Assembly (NCBI GenBank): GCA_029248525.1
Contig: JAQWJE010000039.1
Location: forward strand, 124,001 to 188,000
Reading direction: 5' to 3'
DNA length: 64,000 nt
Source: Candidatus Binatia bacterium
Lineage (GTDB): Bacteria; Desulfobacterota; Binatia; UBA12015
The position numbers and the translations under genes are program-made. Under the pieces are notes generated by a model. The model made no database searches. It saw only the letters and a program-made list of their open reading frames with translations, and was not told the DNA's origin. Shown piece after piece: positions 24,986 through 34,766 of the stretch. The first letter of the stretch is position 1. Each line of letters begins with the position of its first letter.

Positions 24986-25915
24986 TCAGCGGTCAGAGCC
25001 GCGGTTTTCGTCAAGCCAGCACATCACGGCTTTTTGCGCATGCAAGCGGTTCTCTGCCTGATCAAACACGACCGAGTTCGGTCCGTCGAGTACCTCGGCC
25101 GAGATCTCTTCTCCCCGATGGGCGGGTAGGCAATGCATGACCAACGCATCACGCTGTGCGCAAGCCATCAGTTTACGGTTGACCTGATATCCTTCGAAGG
25201 CCGCGCGCCGCAGTTGGGTTTCTTCCTCTTGCCCCATGCTCGTCCAGACATCGGTATATACCGCATCCACTCCTTCGCATGCTGCTAGTGGATCGTTGGT
25301 GACCTGGATTTTTCCTCCGGCTTGCTGTTCGGCGTGGGCCAGAATCTCGGAGGTGGGCTCGTAGCCGACCGGGCAGGCGAGACGAAAATCCAGATCGTAT
25401 TTTGCCGCCAAGTTCAGCCAGGAGTTGACCACATTATTGCCGTCCCCGATAAAAGCGACCTTCAGACCGTCCAGATGACCGAAGCGTTCGATCAGAGTCT
25501 GGGCATCGGCGAGAACCTGACACGGGTGCAGGAGATCGGTCAGTCCGTTGATTACAGGTACGTCCGAGGCTTCGGCGAGTTCTTCGAGCACAGCATGGGA
25601 ATAGGTTCGGGCCATGATCAGGTCGACCCATCGCGAAAGATTCCGCGCGATATCCCCAACGGTCTCCCGCGCACCGAGTTGGATATCCGCGGGGGCCAAA
25701 TACACAGCGGTGCCACCAAGCTGCTGAATACCCGTTTCGAAGGTCACCCGGGTGCGGAGGCTCGGTTTCTCGAAAATCATTGCAAGCGTGCGACCAGCCA
25801 GAGTCGCATCATAGATGCCGTCACGGAGTCGGCCCTTGAGGTGGGCGGCTCGATTCAGCAGTCCCTCAATTTCGTCGCGGCTCAACTCGGCGAGCGAAAC
25901 AAGATCTCTTTTCAT
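24986..25915 (-). CDS. argF: Ornithine carbamoyltransferase
   Basis: 309 residues. The carbamoyl-phosphate motif FEKPSLRTRVTFE near residue 49, the ornithine loop and the C-terminal MHCLPAHRGEE with the catalytic Cys are present. It makes citrulline from ornithine and carbamoyl phosphate. It overlaps argD by 4 bases (ATGA). Confidence 0.97.
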   Translation of the reverse strand: MKRDLVSLAELSRDEIEGLLNRAAHLKGRLRDGIYDATLAGRTLAMIFEKPSLRTRVTFETGIQQLGGTAVYLAPADIQLGARETVGDIARNLSRWVDLIMARTYSHAVLEELAEASDVPVINGLTDLLHPCQVLADAQTLIERFGHLDGLKVAFIGDGNNVVNSWLNLAAKYDLDFRLACPVGYEPTSEILAHAEQQAGGKIQVTNDPLAACEGVDAVYTDVWTSMGQEEETQLRRAAFEGYQVNRKLMACAQRDALVMHCLPAHRGEEISAEVLDGPNSVVFDQAENRLHAQKAVMCWLDENRGSDR

Positions 25916-27129
25916 GGGCGGAATACTCCTTCGAGAATGGCGAGCCCCTCGTCGATCTCGGCATCGGATACTGTCAGGGGTGGGGCAATACGCAGCACGC
26001 CGTTCCCCGTCACATTAATCAACAGTCCCTGCGCGAGCGCAGCTTGTGCGATTTCCCTTGCGGTGCCGGCGCTCTCGATTTCGACGCCGAGCATGAGTCC
26101 GGCTCCGCGCACCTCGACTGCGGTCTCGGGATGGTTGGCGGCAATTGTTTCCAGGCCCGCCCTCAGCCTTTGCCCGGCGGCGACCGCGCGGGGCAGCGTT
26201 TTTCCGTCGGTCAGCACGCCGAGGGTAGCGACGGCGGCGGCGTTGGTGACGCAATTACCACCGAACGTACTTCCGTGCGCACCGAGGTCGAAGGCCTCCG
26301 ATGCGCGCGGTCCCGCGCAGATCGCGCCTGCAGGCATGCCGTTTGCGATGCCTTTTGCCAGTGCCATCACATCGGGGACGACGTCCGAATGCTCATAGGC
26401 GAAAAGACGCCCTGTGCGCCCGCAACCAGTTTGAACTTCATCGAAGATCAGCAGGAGGTCCTCGGAGTCGCAGAGGTCACGCAGGCCCTGTAAGTAGCCG
26501 GGGGGCGGTACGATGATGCCACCTTCACCCTGGATTGGCTCCACCAGGATAGCGGCCGTCCGCTTGGAGATTTGTGCCTGCATCGCCTCCAGATCGCCGA
26601 AGGGAGCATAGCGAAAGCCTTCGAGGTTCGGTTCGTATCCGACGCGGACTTTCTCCTGTCCCGTCGCAGCAATGGTTGCCATTGTCCGCCCGTGGAAGGA
26701 GCCAAGTGCGGTGATGATCTCATGTCGGCCGCCATTGGCGTTGCCGCGACGACGCGCCAATTTGATCGCTGCTTCGTTCGCTTCGGCACCGCTGTTGCAA
26801 AGGAAAACTCTCTCGCCGAAAGAGTGCTCGACGAGCATGAGGGCGAGCGAGGTTTGGGGCAGGCTGTGGTGCAGGTTCGAAATATGGACCAGCGTGGCCG
26901 CCTGGTGCTGGATGGCCTCGGTGACGGCAGGATGACAATGCCCCAGATTGGTGCACAGGATACTGGAGAAAAAATCCAGAACTCTTTGCCCGTCTGCCGT
27001 GATGAGTTGCGTGCCCTGACCTGAAACGAAAACGATTTCTTCGCGGCCATATACGGGGAGAAGGTTCATGCCGTTGTTTTCCACGACGTCTCGCGTGGTT
27101 GCCGGCACACCGTGCTCGATGCCGCTCAA
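25912..27129 (-). CDS. argD: Acetylornithine aminotransferase
   Basis: 405 residues. Class III aminotransferase: CNSGAEANEAAIKLAR near 110, IFDEVQTGCGRTG near 230 with the PLP-binding Asp, and Lys in ALAKGIANGMP. The neighbours settle the assignment as ArgD among close relatives (GABA or ornithine aminotransferases). It may also supply the succinyl-diaminopimelate transaminase step. Its ATG overlaps the argB stop by 4 bases. Confidence 0.95.
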   Translation of the reverse strand: MSGIEHGVPATTRDVVENNGMNLLPVYGREEIVFVSGQGTQLITADGQRVLDFFSSILCTNLGHCHPAVTEAIQHQAATLVHISNLHHSLPQTSLALMLVEHSFGERVFLCNSGAEANEAAIKLARRRGNANGGRHEIITALGSFHGRTMATIAATGQEKVRVGYEPNLEGFRYAPFGDLEAMQAQISKRTAAILVEPIQGEGGIIVPPPGYLQGLRDLCDSEDLLLIFDEVQTGCGRTGRLFAYEHSDVVPDVMALAKGIANGMPAGAICAGPRASEAFDLGAHGSTFGGNCVTNAAAVATLGVLTDGKTLPRAVAAGQRLRAGLETIAANHPETAVEVRGAGLMLGVEIESAGTAREIAQAALAQGLLINVTGNGVLRIAPPLTVSDAEIDEGLAILEGVFRP

Positions 27130-28007
27130 GGCTCGGCTCCGTCGGTTGCCGGCAGATGTACGGCTGTTCCGACCCCCGAGTCAGTGAAAAGCTCGAGCAA
27201 AAGGGCGTGTTTGATTCGACCGTCGAGGATATGGACTTGCGAGACTCCGCCCCGCAAAGCCTGCAGGCAACAAGCGATCTTGGGCAGCATGCCGCCCTCG
27301 ATCGTGCCATCCTCAATCAACTCAGCGGCCTGATCGGCATTCAGCGAGGTGATCAGCTGACGGTTTCGATCGAGGATACCCTCGACATCGGTCAGCAGCA
27401 GGAACTTCTCGGCGCCAAGCGCCTCGGCGATCCGCCCCGCAGCCGTATCGGCGTTGATGTTCAGGCTCTCCCCATCCTGGCTGCTGCCGACCGGCGCAAT
27501 GACCGGGATGAAGTCATTTCCTTCCATCGCTCGGATCAATCCCGGATCGACTGCCGTGATCTCGCCCACCTGACCCAGATCTCCGGCCGCATGACGCAGT
27601 CGTTGCGCCTGCAAAAGGCCGCCGTCCTTGCCCGAGAAGCCGGCGGCTCGGCCGCCGGCTTGCTGGATATTGGTCACGATTCGAGCGTTGATTTCGCCAG
27701 CAAGAACCATCTCGACCACACGCATCGTGGGTGGGTCGGTCACGCGCATTCCTCCAACGAAGCGAGATTCGATCGCGAGTTCCTCCAACATCCGATTGAT
27801 TTGCGGTCCGCCGCCATGCACCACGACAGGATGAATGCCCACGTATTTGAGGAGAACCAGATCCTCGGCGAAGGCCTGTTGGAGGTCGTCGGCAATCATC
27901 GCGTTGCCGCCGTATTTGATGACGATCGTCTTGCCTGCGAACCGCTTGATATAGGGAAGCGCTTCGAGCAGGATTTCGGCGTTTTGTATGATGGTGGCTT
28001 GGTCCAC
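27126..28007 (-). CDS. argB: Acetylglutamate kinase
   Basis: 293 residues. Amino-acid kinase fold: VIKYGGNAM near residue 27, VVHGGGPQIN near 62, and NADTAAGRIAEALGAEKFLLLTD (key part NADTAAGRIA) near 190. It phosphorylates N-acetylglutamate, usually the arginine feedback-control point. It heads argB-D-F-G-H. A TATAAT box on this strand lies 55 bases upstream. Confidence 0.96.
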   Translation of the reverse strand: MDQATIIQNAEILLEALPYIKRFAGKTIVIKYGGNAMIADDLQQAFAEDLVLLKYVGIHPVVVHGGGPQINRMLEELAIESRFVGGMRVTDPPTMRVVEMVLAGEINARIVTNIQQAGGRAAGFSGKDGGLLQAQRLRHAAGDLGQVGEITAVDPGLIRAMEGNDFIPVIAPVGSSQDGESLNINADTAAGRIAEALGAEKFLLLTDVEGILDRNRQLITSLNADQAAELIEDGTIEGGMLPKIACCLQALRGGVSQVHILDGRIKHALLLELFTDSGVGTAVHLPATDGAEP

Positions 28008-28029
28008 GACTCGGAATTACGGAAACCGC

Positions 28030-28067
28030 TGCGTAAACGCAACGAATTCGACTTGAGATCGATTATA
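28030..28067 (-). promoter_or_regulatory. argB: Probable promoter region of the argBDFGH operon
   Basis: On the minus strand a perfect TATAAT lies at 28067-28062; the matching -35 is poor. It would give a leader of roughly 48 bases before argB. Inside that leader is a small palindrome TGCGTTTACGCA (28041-28030) that could be an operator or leader hairpin. The 100-base gap between hslU and argB contains nothing else, and all other arg genes are joined head to tail, so a promoter here makes sense. Confidence 0.4.
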
Positions 28068-28107
28068 CGTCCGTCGAACGGGGCTTCTTGAGGCTTGGAA
28101 AATGCTC

Positions 28108-29502
28108 TCAGAGAATAAAGCGGGACAAGTCCTCATTCCCTAAAATTGGGTCCAATTCGCTGCGTACGAGTGCCTCGGTGACCTCGAATGCCTCACCACG
28201 CCGGTCAGGAGCTTCAAACATGAGTTTGTCGAGAAGCCTCTCAAGGATCGTATGGAGGCGTCGGGCGCCGATGTTTTCGGTCCTCTGGTTGACGTCGGCG
28301 GCAATCGCCGCCAGGGCCTGAATGGCCTCCGGGGCGAAACTCAGAGCGATCCCCTCTGTTGCCAGAAGTGCCTCATATTGCCGCGTGAGAGCATTCTGCG
28401 GCTCGGTGAGGATCCGAACGAAGTCTTCCTCGGTGAGAGCCTCAAGCTCGACTCTGATAGGGAAGCGGCCTTGAAACTCCGGGATCAAATCCGACGGTTT
28501 CGCGATATGAAAGGCTCCTGAGGCGATGAAGAGAATATGATCCGTGCGAACCGGGCCGTGCTTGGTCGTGACCGTCGAGCCTTCGACAATGGGGAGCAGG
28601 TCGCGCTGCACGCCCTCCCGTGAGACGTCGGCATTTCCTGCCTGCGCGCGACCGGCAATTTTATCGATCTCGTCAAGAAAGACGATCCCGGAGCTTTCGA
28701 CGCGGCGGACGGCTTCGGTTTTTACGGTATCCGCGTCGACCAACCCGAGAGCTTCCTCCTGCTCCAGTAGCTCGAGGGCTTCGGGGATTCGCAGTTTTCG
28801 CGGCTTGGTCGTCTTTTTCCCGAAACTGCCAAACATCTCCTTGAGATTGAATCCAACCTCTTCCATGCCCTGTGGTGTCATGACTTCGATACTGGGGGTT
28901 GATTGCTCCGCGACTTCGATCTCGATCTCCCGGTCGTCGAGAACGCCCTCACGGAGTTGTCGCCGCAATTTGTCGCGGGTTGAGTTGCTGCCGGGATCGC
29001 CGGTAGACGAGAATCCGGCTGTTCCGGAGGGCAGCAGGGCATCAAGAACGCGCTCTTCGGCCGCTTCGCGTGCGCGCAGAGCCACCTTGGACCGCTCTTC
29101 GTCCCGGACCATGACAATGGCCAACTCGACCAGATCACGGATGAGCGATTCAACGTCTCGCCCCACGTAGCCGACTTCGGTGAATTTGGAGGCTTCGACT
29201 TTCAGGAATGGGGCTTGCGCGAGCTTTGCCAGGCGCCGGGATATCTCGGTTTTGCCGACGCCGGTTGGTCCGATCAGGATGATATTCTTTGGGGTGATTT
29301 CATCCCGCATTTCCTCGGGGACCTGCTGTCGACGCCATCGGTTGCGCAGCGCAATCGCCACAGAGCGCTTCGCGGCGTTCTGGCCAACGATATAACGATC
29401 GAGTTCGGATACGGTTTCCCTCGGGGTCATCGAGGGAACTGTCGGGTTTTCGCCGGCAGGGGTCGCGACGGGAATGGCCATGGATGAAGGTTCCGTGTTC
29501 AT
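28108..29502 (-). CDS. hslU: ATP-dependent protease ATPase subunit HslU
   Basis: 464 residues. AAA+ unfoldase with Walker [11 protein letters not shown] near residue 80, the start [22 protein letters not shown] (key part [13 protein letters not shown]), Walker [12 protein letters not shown] and the conserved C-terminus DLSRFIL, which inserts into HslV. It feeds unfolded proteins to HslV. Its ATG overlaps hslV by 4 bases. Confidence 0.97.
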   Translation of the reverse strand: MNTEPSSMAIPVATPAGENPTVPSMTPRETVSELDRYIVGQNAAKRSVAIALRNRWRRQQVPEEMRDEITPKNIILIGPTGVGKTEISRRLAKLAQAPFLKVEASKFTEVGYVGRDVESLIRDLVELAIVMVRDEERSKVALRAREAAEERVLDALLPSGTAGFSSTGDPGSNSTRDKLRRQLREGVLDDREIEIEVAEQSTPSIEVMTPQGMEEVGFNLKEMFGSFGKKTTKPRKLRIPEALELLEQEEALGLVDADTVKTEAVRRVESSGIVFLDEIDKIAGRAQAGNADVSREGVQRDLLPIVEGSTVTTKHGPVRTDHILFIASGAFHIAKPSDLIPEFQGRFPIRVELEALTEEDFVRILTEPQNALTRQYEALLATEGIALSFAPEAIQALAAIAADVNQRTENIGARRLHTILERLLDKLMFEAPDRRGEAFEVTEALVRSELDPILGNEDLSRFIL

Positions 29503-30080
29503 GAGGGTTCTCTTTTCAGCTCTTCGAAGATGAGTTGATTGTTGGTGTAGACGCAGATTTCGGACGCGATCGTCATCGCAGCCTCTGCCGCTGCTCGTGC
29601 ATCAAGCGAGCTATGCTGAAGCAGGGCTCTTGCCGCGGCGAGCGCATAAACCCCGCCGCTTCCGGTAGCGATCGCCGATGCGCCGCCGGGCAACGGGTCG
29701 GGTTCGATCACGTCGCCTGTCCCGGAAACGAGGAGTGTATCTTCGGCGTCGGCGACGATGAGCATGGCTTCGAGCCTTCGCAAGGCGCGATCGGAACGCC
29801 AATCCTTGGCGAGTTCGACGGCGGCGCGCCGCAGTTGGCCGCGGTGTTCTTCGAGCTTTTGTTCGAAACGCTCGAAGAGGGTGAACGCGTCAGCGGACGC
29901 CCCCGCAAACCCCGCGAGAATCCGGCCGTCATACAGAGTCCGGACCTTCCGAGCACCGTGCTTCATGATAGTTTCCCCAAGGCTCACCTGGCCATCACCC
30001 GCGATGCAGGTGGAGTCGCCCTGACGGACGGCCAGAATTGTGGTGGCATGCGGTACGATTTTCGACGGATCCGTGTTCAC
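29499..30080 (-). CDS. hslV: ATP-dependent protease peptidase subunit HslV
   Basis: 193 residues from GTG 30080. The first 12 residues would be removed to expose the catalytic Thr13 in ATTILAV, then GDGQVSLG and [14 protein letters not shown] follow as in the family. It forms the proteolytic double ring of the bacterial proteasome-like complex. Located between xerC and hslU, the common order. Confidence 0.97.
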   Translation of the reverse strand: MNTDPSKIVPHATTILAVRQGDSTCIAGDGQVSLGETIMKHGARKVRTLYDGRILAGFAGASADAFTLFERFEQKLEEHRGQLRRAAVELAKDWRSDRALRRLEAMLIVADAEDTLLVSGTGDVIEPDPLPGGASAIATGSGGVYALAAARALLQHSSLDARAAAEAAMTIASEICVYTNNQLIFEELKREPS

Positions 30081-30119
30081 GGCGATGCACTAATCACGGT
30101 CGCATGGGTTGTCTAGGCT

Positions 30120-31031
30120 TTATCGTGCTCTTGGATGACAATCGTCGTAGACGGCCCGCAACTTTCCGAGGCTGACATGGGTATATTTCTGGGTGGTTTC
30201 CAGGCTAGCGTGACCTAGAAGGTCCTGAATCGACCGGAGGTCGGCGCCGGAATCGAGCAGGTGGGTGGCGCAACTATGTCGCAGGGCATGAGGTGTGACA
30301 TGGGGAAGGCCTGCCTGATCCAGAAAATTGGCGACAATGCGGCCCACGCTGCGCACGTGCAGGCGGGATCCCCGAAGATTTCGAAAGATGGCGGTGCCTC
30401 CGAGAGTGGAGCCGGATACACCCTGAGCAGCGCGGAGCGACTGCAGGGTCTCGACCGCGGCACGCGTGGTCGGGACGATCCGGTCCTTGCCGCCCTTGCC
30501 GCTGCGAATATGCAGGGTTCCACGGCGAGGGTCGAGATCGCGCCAGTCCAGGGCGACGCTCTCGCTGGCCCGGAGCCCGCTGCCATAAAGGACTTCGAGC
30601 AGCGCCAGATTCCGAAGATCGCGCAAGCCGTCTCCCGAGAGTTGGGGCCCGAATGCGGCCCCGAGCGTTGCTTCGGGCAGGGCGCGTGGCAAGGCTTTCG
30701 GATATTTCGGTACCTTGAGGGGTTCGGCCGGGTTTTTCTCGATTCTCCCCATGCGGCGAAGATAGGCGAAGAAACTCTTCAGCACGCTTACGGTACGCCC
30801 GATACTGCGCCGGCCGACCCGCTCGGCCCGATCAGCGAGGAAGCGTCTCAAATCATCCGTCTCGATGGTATCCCAGGGGTTATTGCTCGCGTGCCCGAGG
30901 TCTCGCTGCAGCCGGGAGATTTCGGTTCGATAGGCGCGGATCGTATGGTCCGAGCTGCGTCGTTCGGCACTTAAATGAAGGAGAAAAGCACTGATGCTCT
31001 CATCCTCTTCCTTCTCGACGTCCACCACCAA
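30120..31031 (-). CDS. xerC: Tyrosine recombinase XerC-like
   Basis: 303 residues from TTG 31031 (GTG codons at 31028 and 31025 are alternatives; GAGGGGG lies upstream). N-terminal SAM-like core-binding domain (10-110) and catalytic domain with Arg154 (GLRASE), Lys182, His248-x-x-Arg251 (HALRH), His274 and Tyr283. The full active set and chromosomal context with hslVU argue for the housekeeping chromosome dimer resolvase, not a phage integrase. XerD should be elsewhere. Confidence 0.93.
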   Translation of the reverse strand: MVVDVEKEEDESISAFLLHLSAERRSSDHTIRAYRTEISRLQRDLGHASNNPWDTIETDDLRRFLADRAERVGRRSIGRTVSVLKSFFAYLRRMGRIEKNPAEPLKVPKYPKALPRALPEATLGAAFGPQLSGDGLRDLRNLALLEVLYGSGLRASESVALDWRDLDPRRGTLHIRSGKGGKDRIVPTTRAAVETLQSLRAAQGVSGSTLGGTAIFRNLRGSRLHVRSVGRIVANFLDQAGLPHVTPHALRHSCATHLLDSGADLRSIQDLLGHASLETTQKYTHVSLGKLRAVYDDCHPRAR

Positions 31032-31051
31032 CTATCCCCCTCGCAGCCTCT

Positions 31052-31489
31052 ATGGTACCACTGGATCTGATGAGAGTTCCAGCGGGTTGGCGGATAGGAA
31101 TCGTTGCGGTCGCGCTTGCGGGGGGGCTGCTCCCGGGCTGTGAGCCGCAGGATCCGGCGGAGGCGGCCGCCGGCCGCTTCGTCGACCGGTATTATGTGGA
31201 ACTCGATCTGAAGGCGGCACGGCCTCATGCGACGGGTCTCGCGTTGGCAAAGCTGACTCGGGAAGCGGAGCTTCTGGCCGGAATCGATGCTCCCGCCAAG
31301 GCGGGAAAGCCGACGATTCACTACAAACTCGTCGAGGAAAGCGGGACCTCGGGTCCTGACCAACGCAGTTTCCTTTACGAGCTGACGATCCTTTTCGCCG
31401 ACGCGCAGGTGACGCGGATGGCTCTGGTGACCCTGCAGCAAGACCCGGGTGGGGCGTGGCAGGTCGCGAACTTTGAGGAGCTTCGGTGA
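31052..31489 (+). CDS. Hypothetical small lipoprotein
   Basis: 145 residues from ATG 31052; ATG 31070 is an equally possible start. Hydrophobic signal ending LLPGC, then a domain of about 110 residues with a helix (AAAGRFVDRYYVELDLKAA, key part FVDRYYVE) and strands HYKLVEES and FLYELTILFAD. It looks like a small alpha+beta fold of the NTF2 type, but that is only an impression. It is read divergently from xerC across 20 bases and overlaps the AsmA-like gene by 4. Confidence 0.65.
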   Translation: MVPLDLMRVPAGWRIGIVAVALAGGLLPGCEPQDPAEAAAGRFVDRYYVELDLKAARPHATGLALAKLTREAELLAGIDAPAKAGKPTIHYKLVEESGTSGPDQRSFLYELTILFADAQVTRMALVTLQQDPGGAWQVANFEELR

Positions 31490-33669
31490 GACGTTCCCGA
31501 CTGATCGGGTTACTTCTTGTTGTTCTGCTCAGCCCCGCGGTGGTGGCGGGGGCGGTGATGCTCCGAGCACATCGATTACTGGCAGACCCCGGCACTCTGG
31601 CCAAGGGTTTTTCTGTCGGCTTGGGACGTGGTTTGACCTTTGAGTCGATCGACGTTGCCCTCTGGCCCCCGGGGATCGTGATTCGGGGCGTGGAATTGGC
31701 CGATCGTTCGAACTACGGCACTGGCGAGTTGGCGCACGTCGACGCAATCTGGTTGCAGGCGGGGATCCCGGCACTCGTACGGGGGGCCGTCCGCATTGAA
31801 GAGGTTCTTCTCGAGAAACCGACTCTGCGAGTCGTGCTCGGACCGGAGGGATGGAACCTCGGGGCTGGTGAGCAGTATTTGGAGACCCCGGAGGCATTTG
31901 ACGTGCGGCGCGTGACCGCGACCGGCTTGCGGCTGGTATACCGGGACAGGACGCGTCCCGGCGTCGCCGAATTCGAAGTGCGCAACGCTTCGTTGAATGC
32001 CGTTCGGGGTGATGTCGAAGAGGGTTGGTCGATCGATTTGGATGGGAGTACCGAGGGCATCGCGGGCCCCGAAGTCGTGCCAGGGTTCGTTCGGGTTCAG
32101 CTCCAGACACCGGCAGTCGACGAGGGATTGCTTCGGTTTGAGGGCTCGGTCGAGGGGCTGGGGGGGGATCGAGTCGGTGAGCTGGCCCAACTCCTCGGAG
32201 GGGATATGCCTTTCGGAAGTCAGCTCGTAGGGGCTCTGTCGGGGCGTGTGGAAGGGGCAGTCGGGGTTCGGGGAGATTCCTCCGAAACGAAGCTTGCTGT
32301 CGACCTGAACCTTGGTGAGGCCGAGCTGCGCACGCGTGACGGCTGGATCCTCAAGCCGAAAGGCCTGCCCGCGCAGGCACGACTGGAGGGATCCGCGGCG
32401 TCTGGCGGCCTCGAAATTGATGCATTTACCGGAAAGGCCGCTGATCTCGAGATTCGTGCCACGCGCTCTTCCGGCGGAGATCAACTCGACTTGAGTGGAT
32501 CGGGTCTGGCGGGGCGTGATCTGGAGCGAGTGCTGCCGCTTCTCGCGAGTATTCGTCCGCGTGGCAAGCTGACTCTTGCTGGTGTGGTGCGAAGCGTGAC
32601 GGACGGTCGACAGCTGAATCTGGAATTGGAAGGCGAAAGCCTTACCCTTTTGCCAGAGGAGGAACGCTGGACTCTGGGCAAATTTTCGCTTGCGCTGGGT
32701 CTGGATGCGAGCGGCGACTATGCGCTGGCAGTGCGGGTAGCCGAAATTGCCGGGCAAGAATTCGCTATGGACGGGTTGGGTTTCGGATATCTGGTTCGTG
32801 GTGATGGTATGCCACTGGTCGATTTGCATGCTTCGGGCTTGCGACGCGGAGGTGCCCGGGTCGACGACGTGTGGCTGCGGGGAAATATTCGAGAAGAGTC
32901 ATTGGTGGCGGGGGAAATCCTTACGCGCGCCTTCGGCGGCCGGAGCTCCGGTAACGGTACCTTTTCCCGAGTGGACAATATTTGGGAGGGCGTTCTGGAA
33001 TCTTCCTGGGAAAGTATGGATATCAACGGCCTCGAAGAGTTCTTCGGGGTCGCGCCCGGCGTGGACGGCGTGATCTCCGGAGCAGCGGAACTCCGTGCTT
33101 CCGGCGACGATCAGGCCAGCTTCTCCGCGAGTTTATCCGGTCCGGTGAGATTCGAAGTTGCTGACGCGAAGTTCCTCTCGCTGAATCCCGCCACATTGGC
33201 AGCTGATGCCGTTGGTCGTTTGCCCATTGTGGGCGGGCCGCTCAAGAGACGAGTCTCGAAGACGGGCAGGCAGATGGCAAATTCAGGCAGCGATCGGCTG
33301 GTATTGCAGGGCTCGGCCCGATGGGGGGAGCAAAATCTCGTTCTCGATCGTCTTCGCGTCACGGGCTCGCTCTACGACTTCTCCGGCGAGGGTTCGGTTT
33401 CTTCCGAGGGGGCCGTGGATCTTAGGGGCGATATCAACTTGCGGGGCCAGGTAGCGGAACAGATGCGTCAGGGTAACGCTCGCATACGCGCTGTGCTCGG
33501 AGCCTCGGGGCCGATGGTGCTTCCGGTGGTCCTCAGCGGAAACTACCCGGATTTGATCGCGCGCCCCGAGGAGAGTTTTCAGAGGGAACTTTCCCAGCGA
33601 GCACGCCGTGGTGGCCGTTCTCTGGGCAATGAGCTTAGGCAGCAGCTGCGCGAGGCCCTGGAGCCTTGA
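31486..33669 (+). CDS. AsmA-family envelope protein
   Basis: 727 residues. One N-terminal membrane helix (5-25) is followed by the AsmA start pattern GLTFESIDVALWPPGIVIRGVEL (key part DVALWPPGIVIRGVEL) and then long beta-rich repeats, ending in the AsmA C-terminal type segment GSARWGEQNLVLDRLRVTGSLYDFSGEG (key part LVLDRLRVTGSLYDF). AsmA/TamB/YhdP-like proteins form hydrophobic grooves between inner and outer membranes and are linked to lipid transport. The specific member is not clear. Overlaps at both ends couple it to the lipoprotein and DUF4911 genes. Confidence 0.8.
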   Translation: MRRSRLIGLLLVVLLSPAVVAGAVMLRAHRLLADPGTLAKGFSVGLGRGLTFESIDVALWPPGIVIRGVELADRSNYGTGELAHVDAIWLQAGIPALVRGAVRIEEVLLEKPTLRVVLGPEGWNLGAGEQYLETPEAFDVRRVTATGLRLVYRDRTRPGVAEFEVRNASLNAVRGDVEEGWSIDLDGSTEGIAGPEVVPGFVRVQLQTPAVDEGLLRFEGSVEGLGGDRVGELAQLLGGDMPFGSQLVGALSGRVEGAVGVRGDSSETKLAVDLNLGEAELRTRDGWILKPKGLPAQARLEGSAASGGLEIDAFTGKAADLEIRATRSSGGDQLDLSGSGLAGRDLERVLPLLASIRPRGKLTLAGVVRSVTDGRQLNLELEGESLTLLPEEERWTLGKFSLALGLDASGDYALAVRVAEIAGQEFAMDGLGFGYLVRGDGMPLVDLHASGLRRGGARVDDVWLRGNIREESLVAGEILTRAFGGRSSGNGTFSRVDNIWEGVLESSWESMDINGLEEFFGVAPGVDGVISGAAELRASGDDQASFSASLSGPVRFEVADAKFLSLNPATLAADAVGRLPIVGGPLKRRVSKTGRQMANSGSDRLVLQGSARWGEQNLVLDRLRVTGSLYDFSGEGSVSSEGAVDLRGDINLRGQVAEQMRQGNARIRAVLGASGPMVLPVVLSGNYPDLIARPEESFQRELSQRARRGGRSLGNELRQQLREALEP

Positions 33670-33986
33670 TCGAGAGTGCGCTGCAGTTTTCCTGGACGCC
33701 ACTGGTGGCCGCCGGGCTCTGGGGTACCGGGGTGTTCATGCGACGGTCAGAAATCGCATTTTTGAAACACGTGGTCGAATCCTACGAAGGCCTGGGCTTC
33801 ACCCGAATGGTTGCCGCCGAGGAGGGCGGCGAGGATGCCGTCGTTGCGGTCCTGGCGACAGCCGACTTCATCGAGCCACTCGATGCCCTTCTCACCGCGC
33901 TGCAAAGCCAGGCCGGTTACCGCCTCACTCCGCGTGAGCTTCCGCGGGTTTGTCGCGAGCGATGGTTTCTGGCCGAGTGGGACTAG
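33666..33986 (+). CDS. DUF4911-like protein
   Basis: 106 residues from TTG 33666, making a TTGA overlap; ATG 33738 is an alternative giving 82 residues. The segment SEIAFLKHVVESYEGLGFTR (key part EIAFLKHVVESYEG) and the later strand-helix LATADFIEPLDALLTAL resemble DUF4911, a small family common in deltaproteobacteria that packs like an ACT-type domain. Function unknown. The N-terminal 24 residues are hydrophobic and unlike the family, which favours the later start. Confidence 0.6.
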   Translation: MIESALQFSWTPLVAAGLWGTGVFMRRSEIAFLKHVVESYEGLGFTRMVAAEEGGEDAVVAVLATADFIEPLDALLTALQSQAGYRLTPRELPRVCRERWFLAEWD

Positions 33987-33995
33987 GCAAGCTTG

Positions 33996-34742
33996 TCAGT
34001 CCTGCGGTGGTTCTTCGGCTTTGCGGTGAAATGCCCACGCGACGAGAATGCTGAAGCAGTAGAGGATCATCAGCGGCACAGCCAGCAGCATCTGCGAGGC
34101 GACATCGGGTCCGGGGGTGAGAACCGCAGCGAGCACGACGATGATGATAATCGCGTACCTCCAGGGCTTGATCAGCGTTTGGTGGTCGATCACTCCGACG
34201 CGCGCCAGGAAGAAGGCGACCACGGGGAGTTCGAACGTGATGCCAAACGCAAGAAGGAGGCGCGAACTGAATGAGAGGTATTCGCTGATTCGCAGCGCGG
34301 GCTCGATGCCGATGGTCTCGTATTGTTCGATGAAGAAAGCATACCCGACGTAGAAAACCGTGAAGTAGCAGAAGGTCGCTCCGGCAAAGAAGAAGAACGT
34401 CGCGAAGACGACGAAGGGGACGACATACACTTTCTCGTGGCCGTGCAGGCCCGGAGAGATGAATTGCCATGCCTGATAGAATAGAACCGGCGAGGCGGCG
34501 AAGACGCCGGAAATAAAGGAGACCTTCAACTTGGTGAAGAAGGCTTCCGCAACGCCGGTCCCGATCATGGAGACGCCACTGCCCGCTCCGACAGTCTCGA
34601 TTGGCGCGGTCAGGATCCCGAAAATCCGATCGGAATAAAGGTAGGCCACGCCGAACCCCACGGCGACAGCGAGAATCGCCTTCACCACGCGCCAGCGTAA
34701 CTCCTCGAGGTGCTCGGTGAGCGGCATTTCCATTTCCGACAT
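33996..34742 (-). CDS. tatC: Sec-independent translocase subunit TatC
   Basis: 248 residues with six membrane helices. N-terminal signature MPLTEHLEELRWRVVKA (key part EHLEELRWR), a first periplasmic loop, the segment SPVLFYQAWQFISPGLHGHEK (key part YQAWQFISPGL) and a late TPGPDVASQ loop match TatC. It recognises twin-arginine signals of folded proteins. tatB ends 24 bases upstream. Confidence 0.96.
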   Translation of the reverse strand: MSEMEMPLTEHLEELRWRVVKAILAVAVGFGVAYLYSDRIFGILTAPIETVGAGSGVSMIGTGVAEAFFTKLKVSFISGVFAASPVLFYQAWQFISPGLHGHEKVYVVPFVVFATFFFFAGATFCYFTVFYVGYAFFIEQYETIGIEPALRISEYLSFSSRLLLAFGITFELPVVAFFLARVGVIDHQTLIKPWRYAIIIIVVLAAVLTPGPDVASQMLLAVPLMILYCFSILVAWAFHRKAEEPPQD

Positions 34743-34766
34743 GAGATTCTCTTTCGGGAAGGCTTC

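Noticed and set aside
30120-31031. XerC-like recombinase as a sign of a mobile element
   Set aside because: It sits with hslVU in a housekeeping block, and no attachment-site repeat, cargo or other integrase marker is visible.
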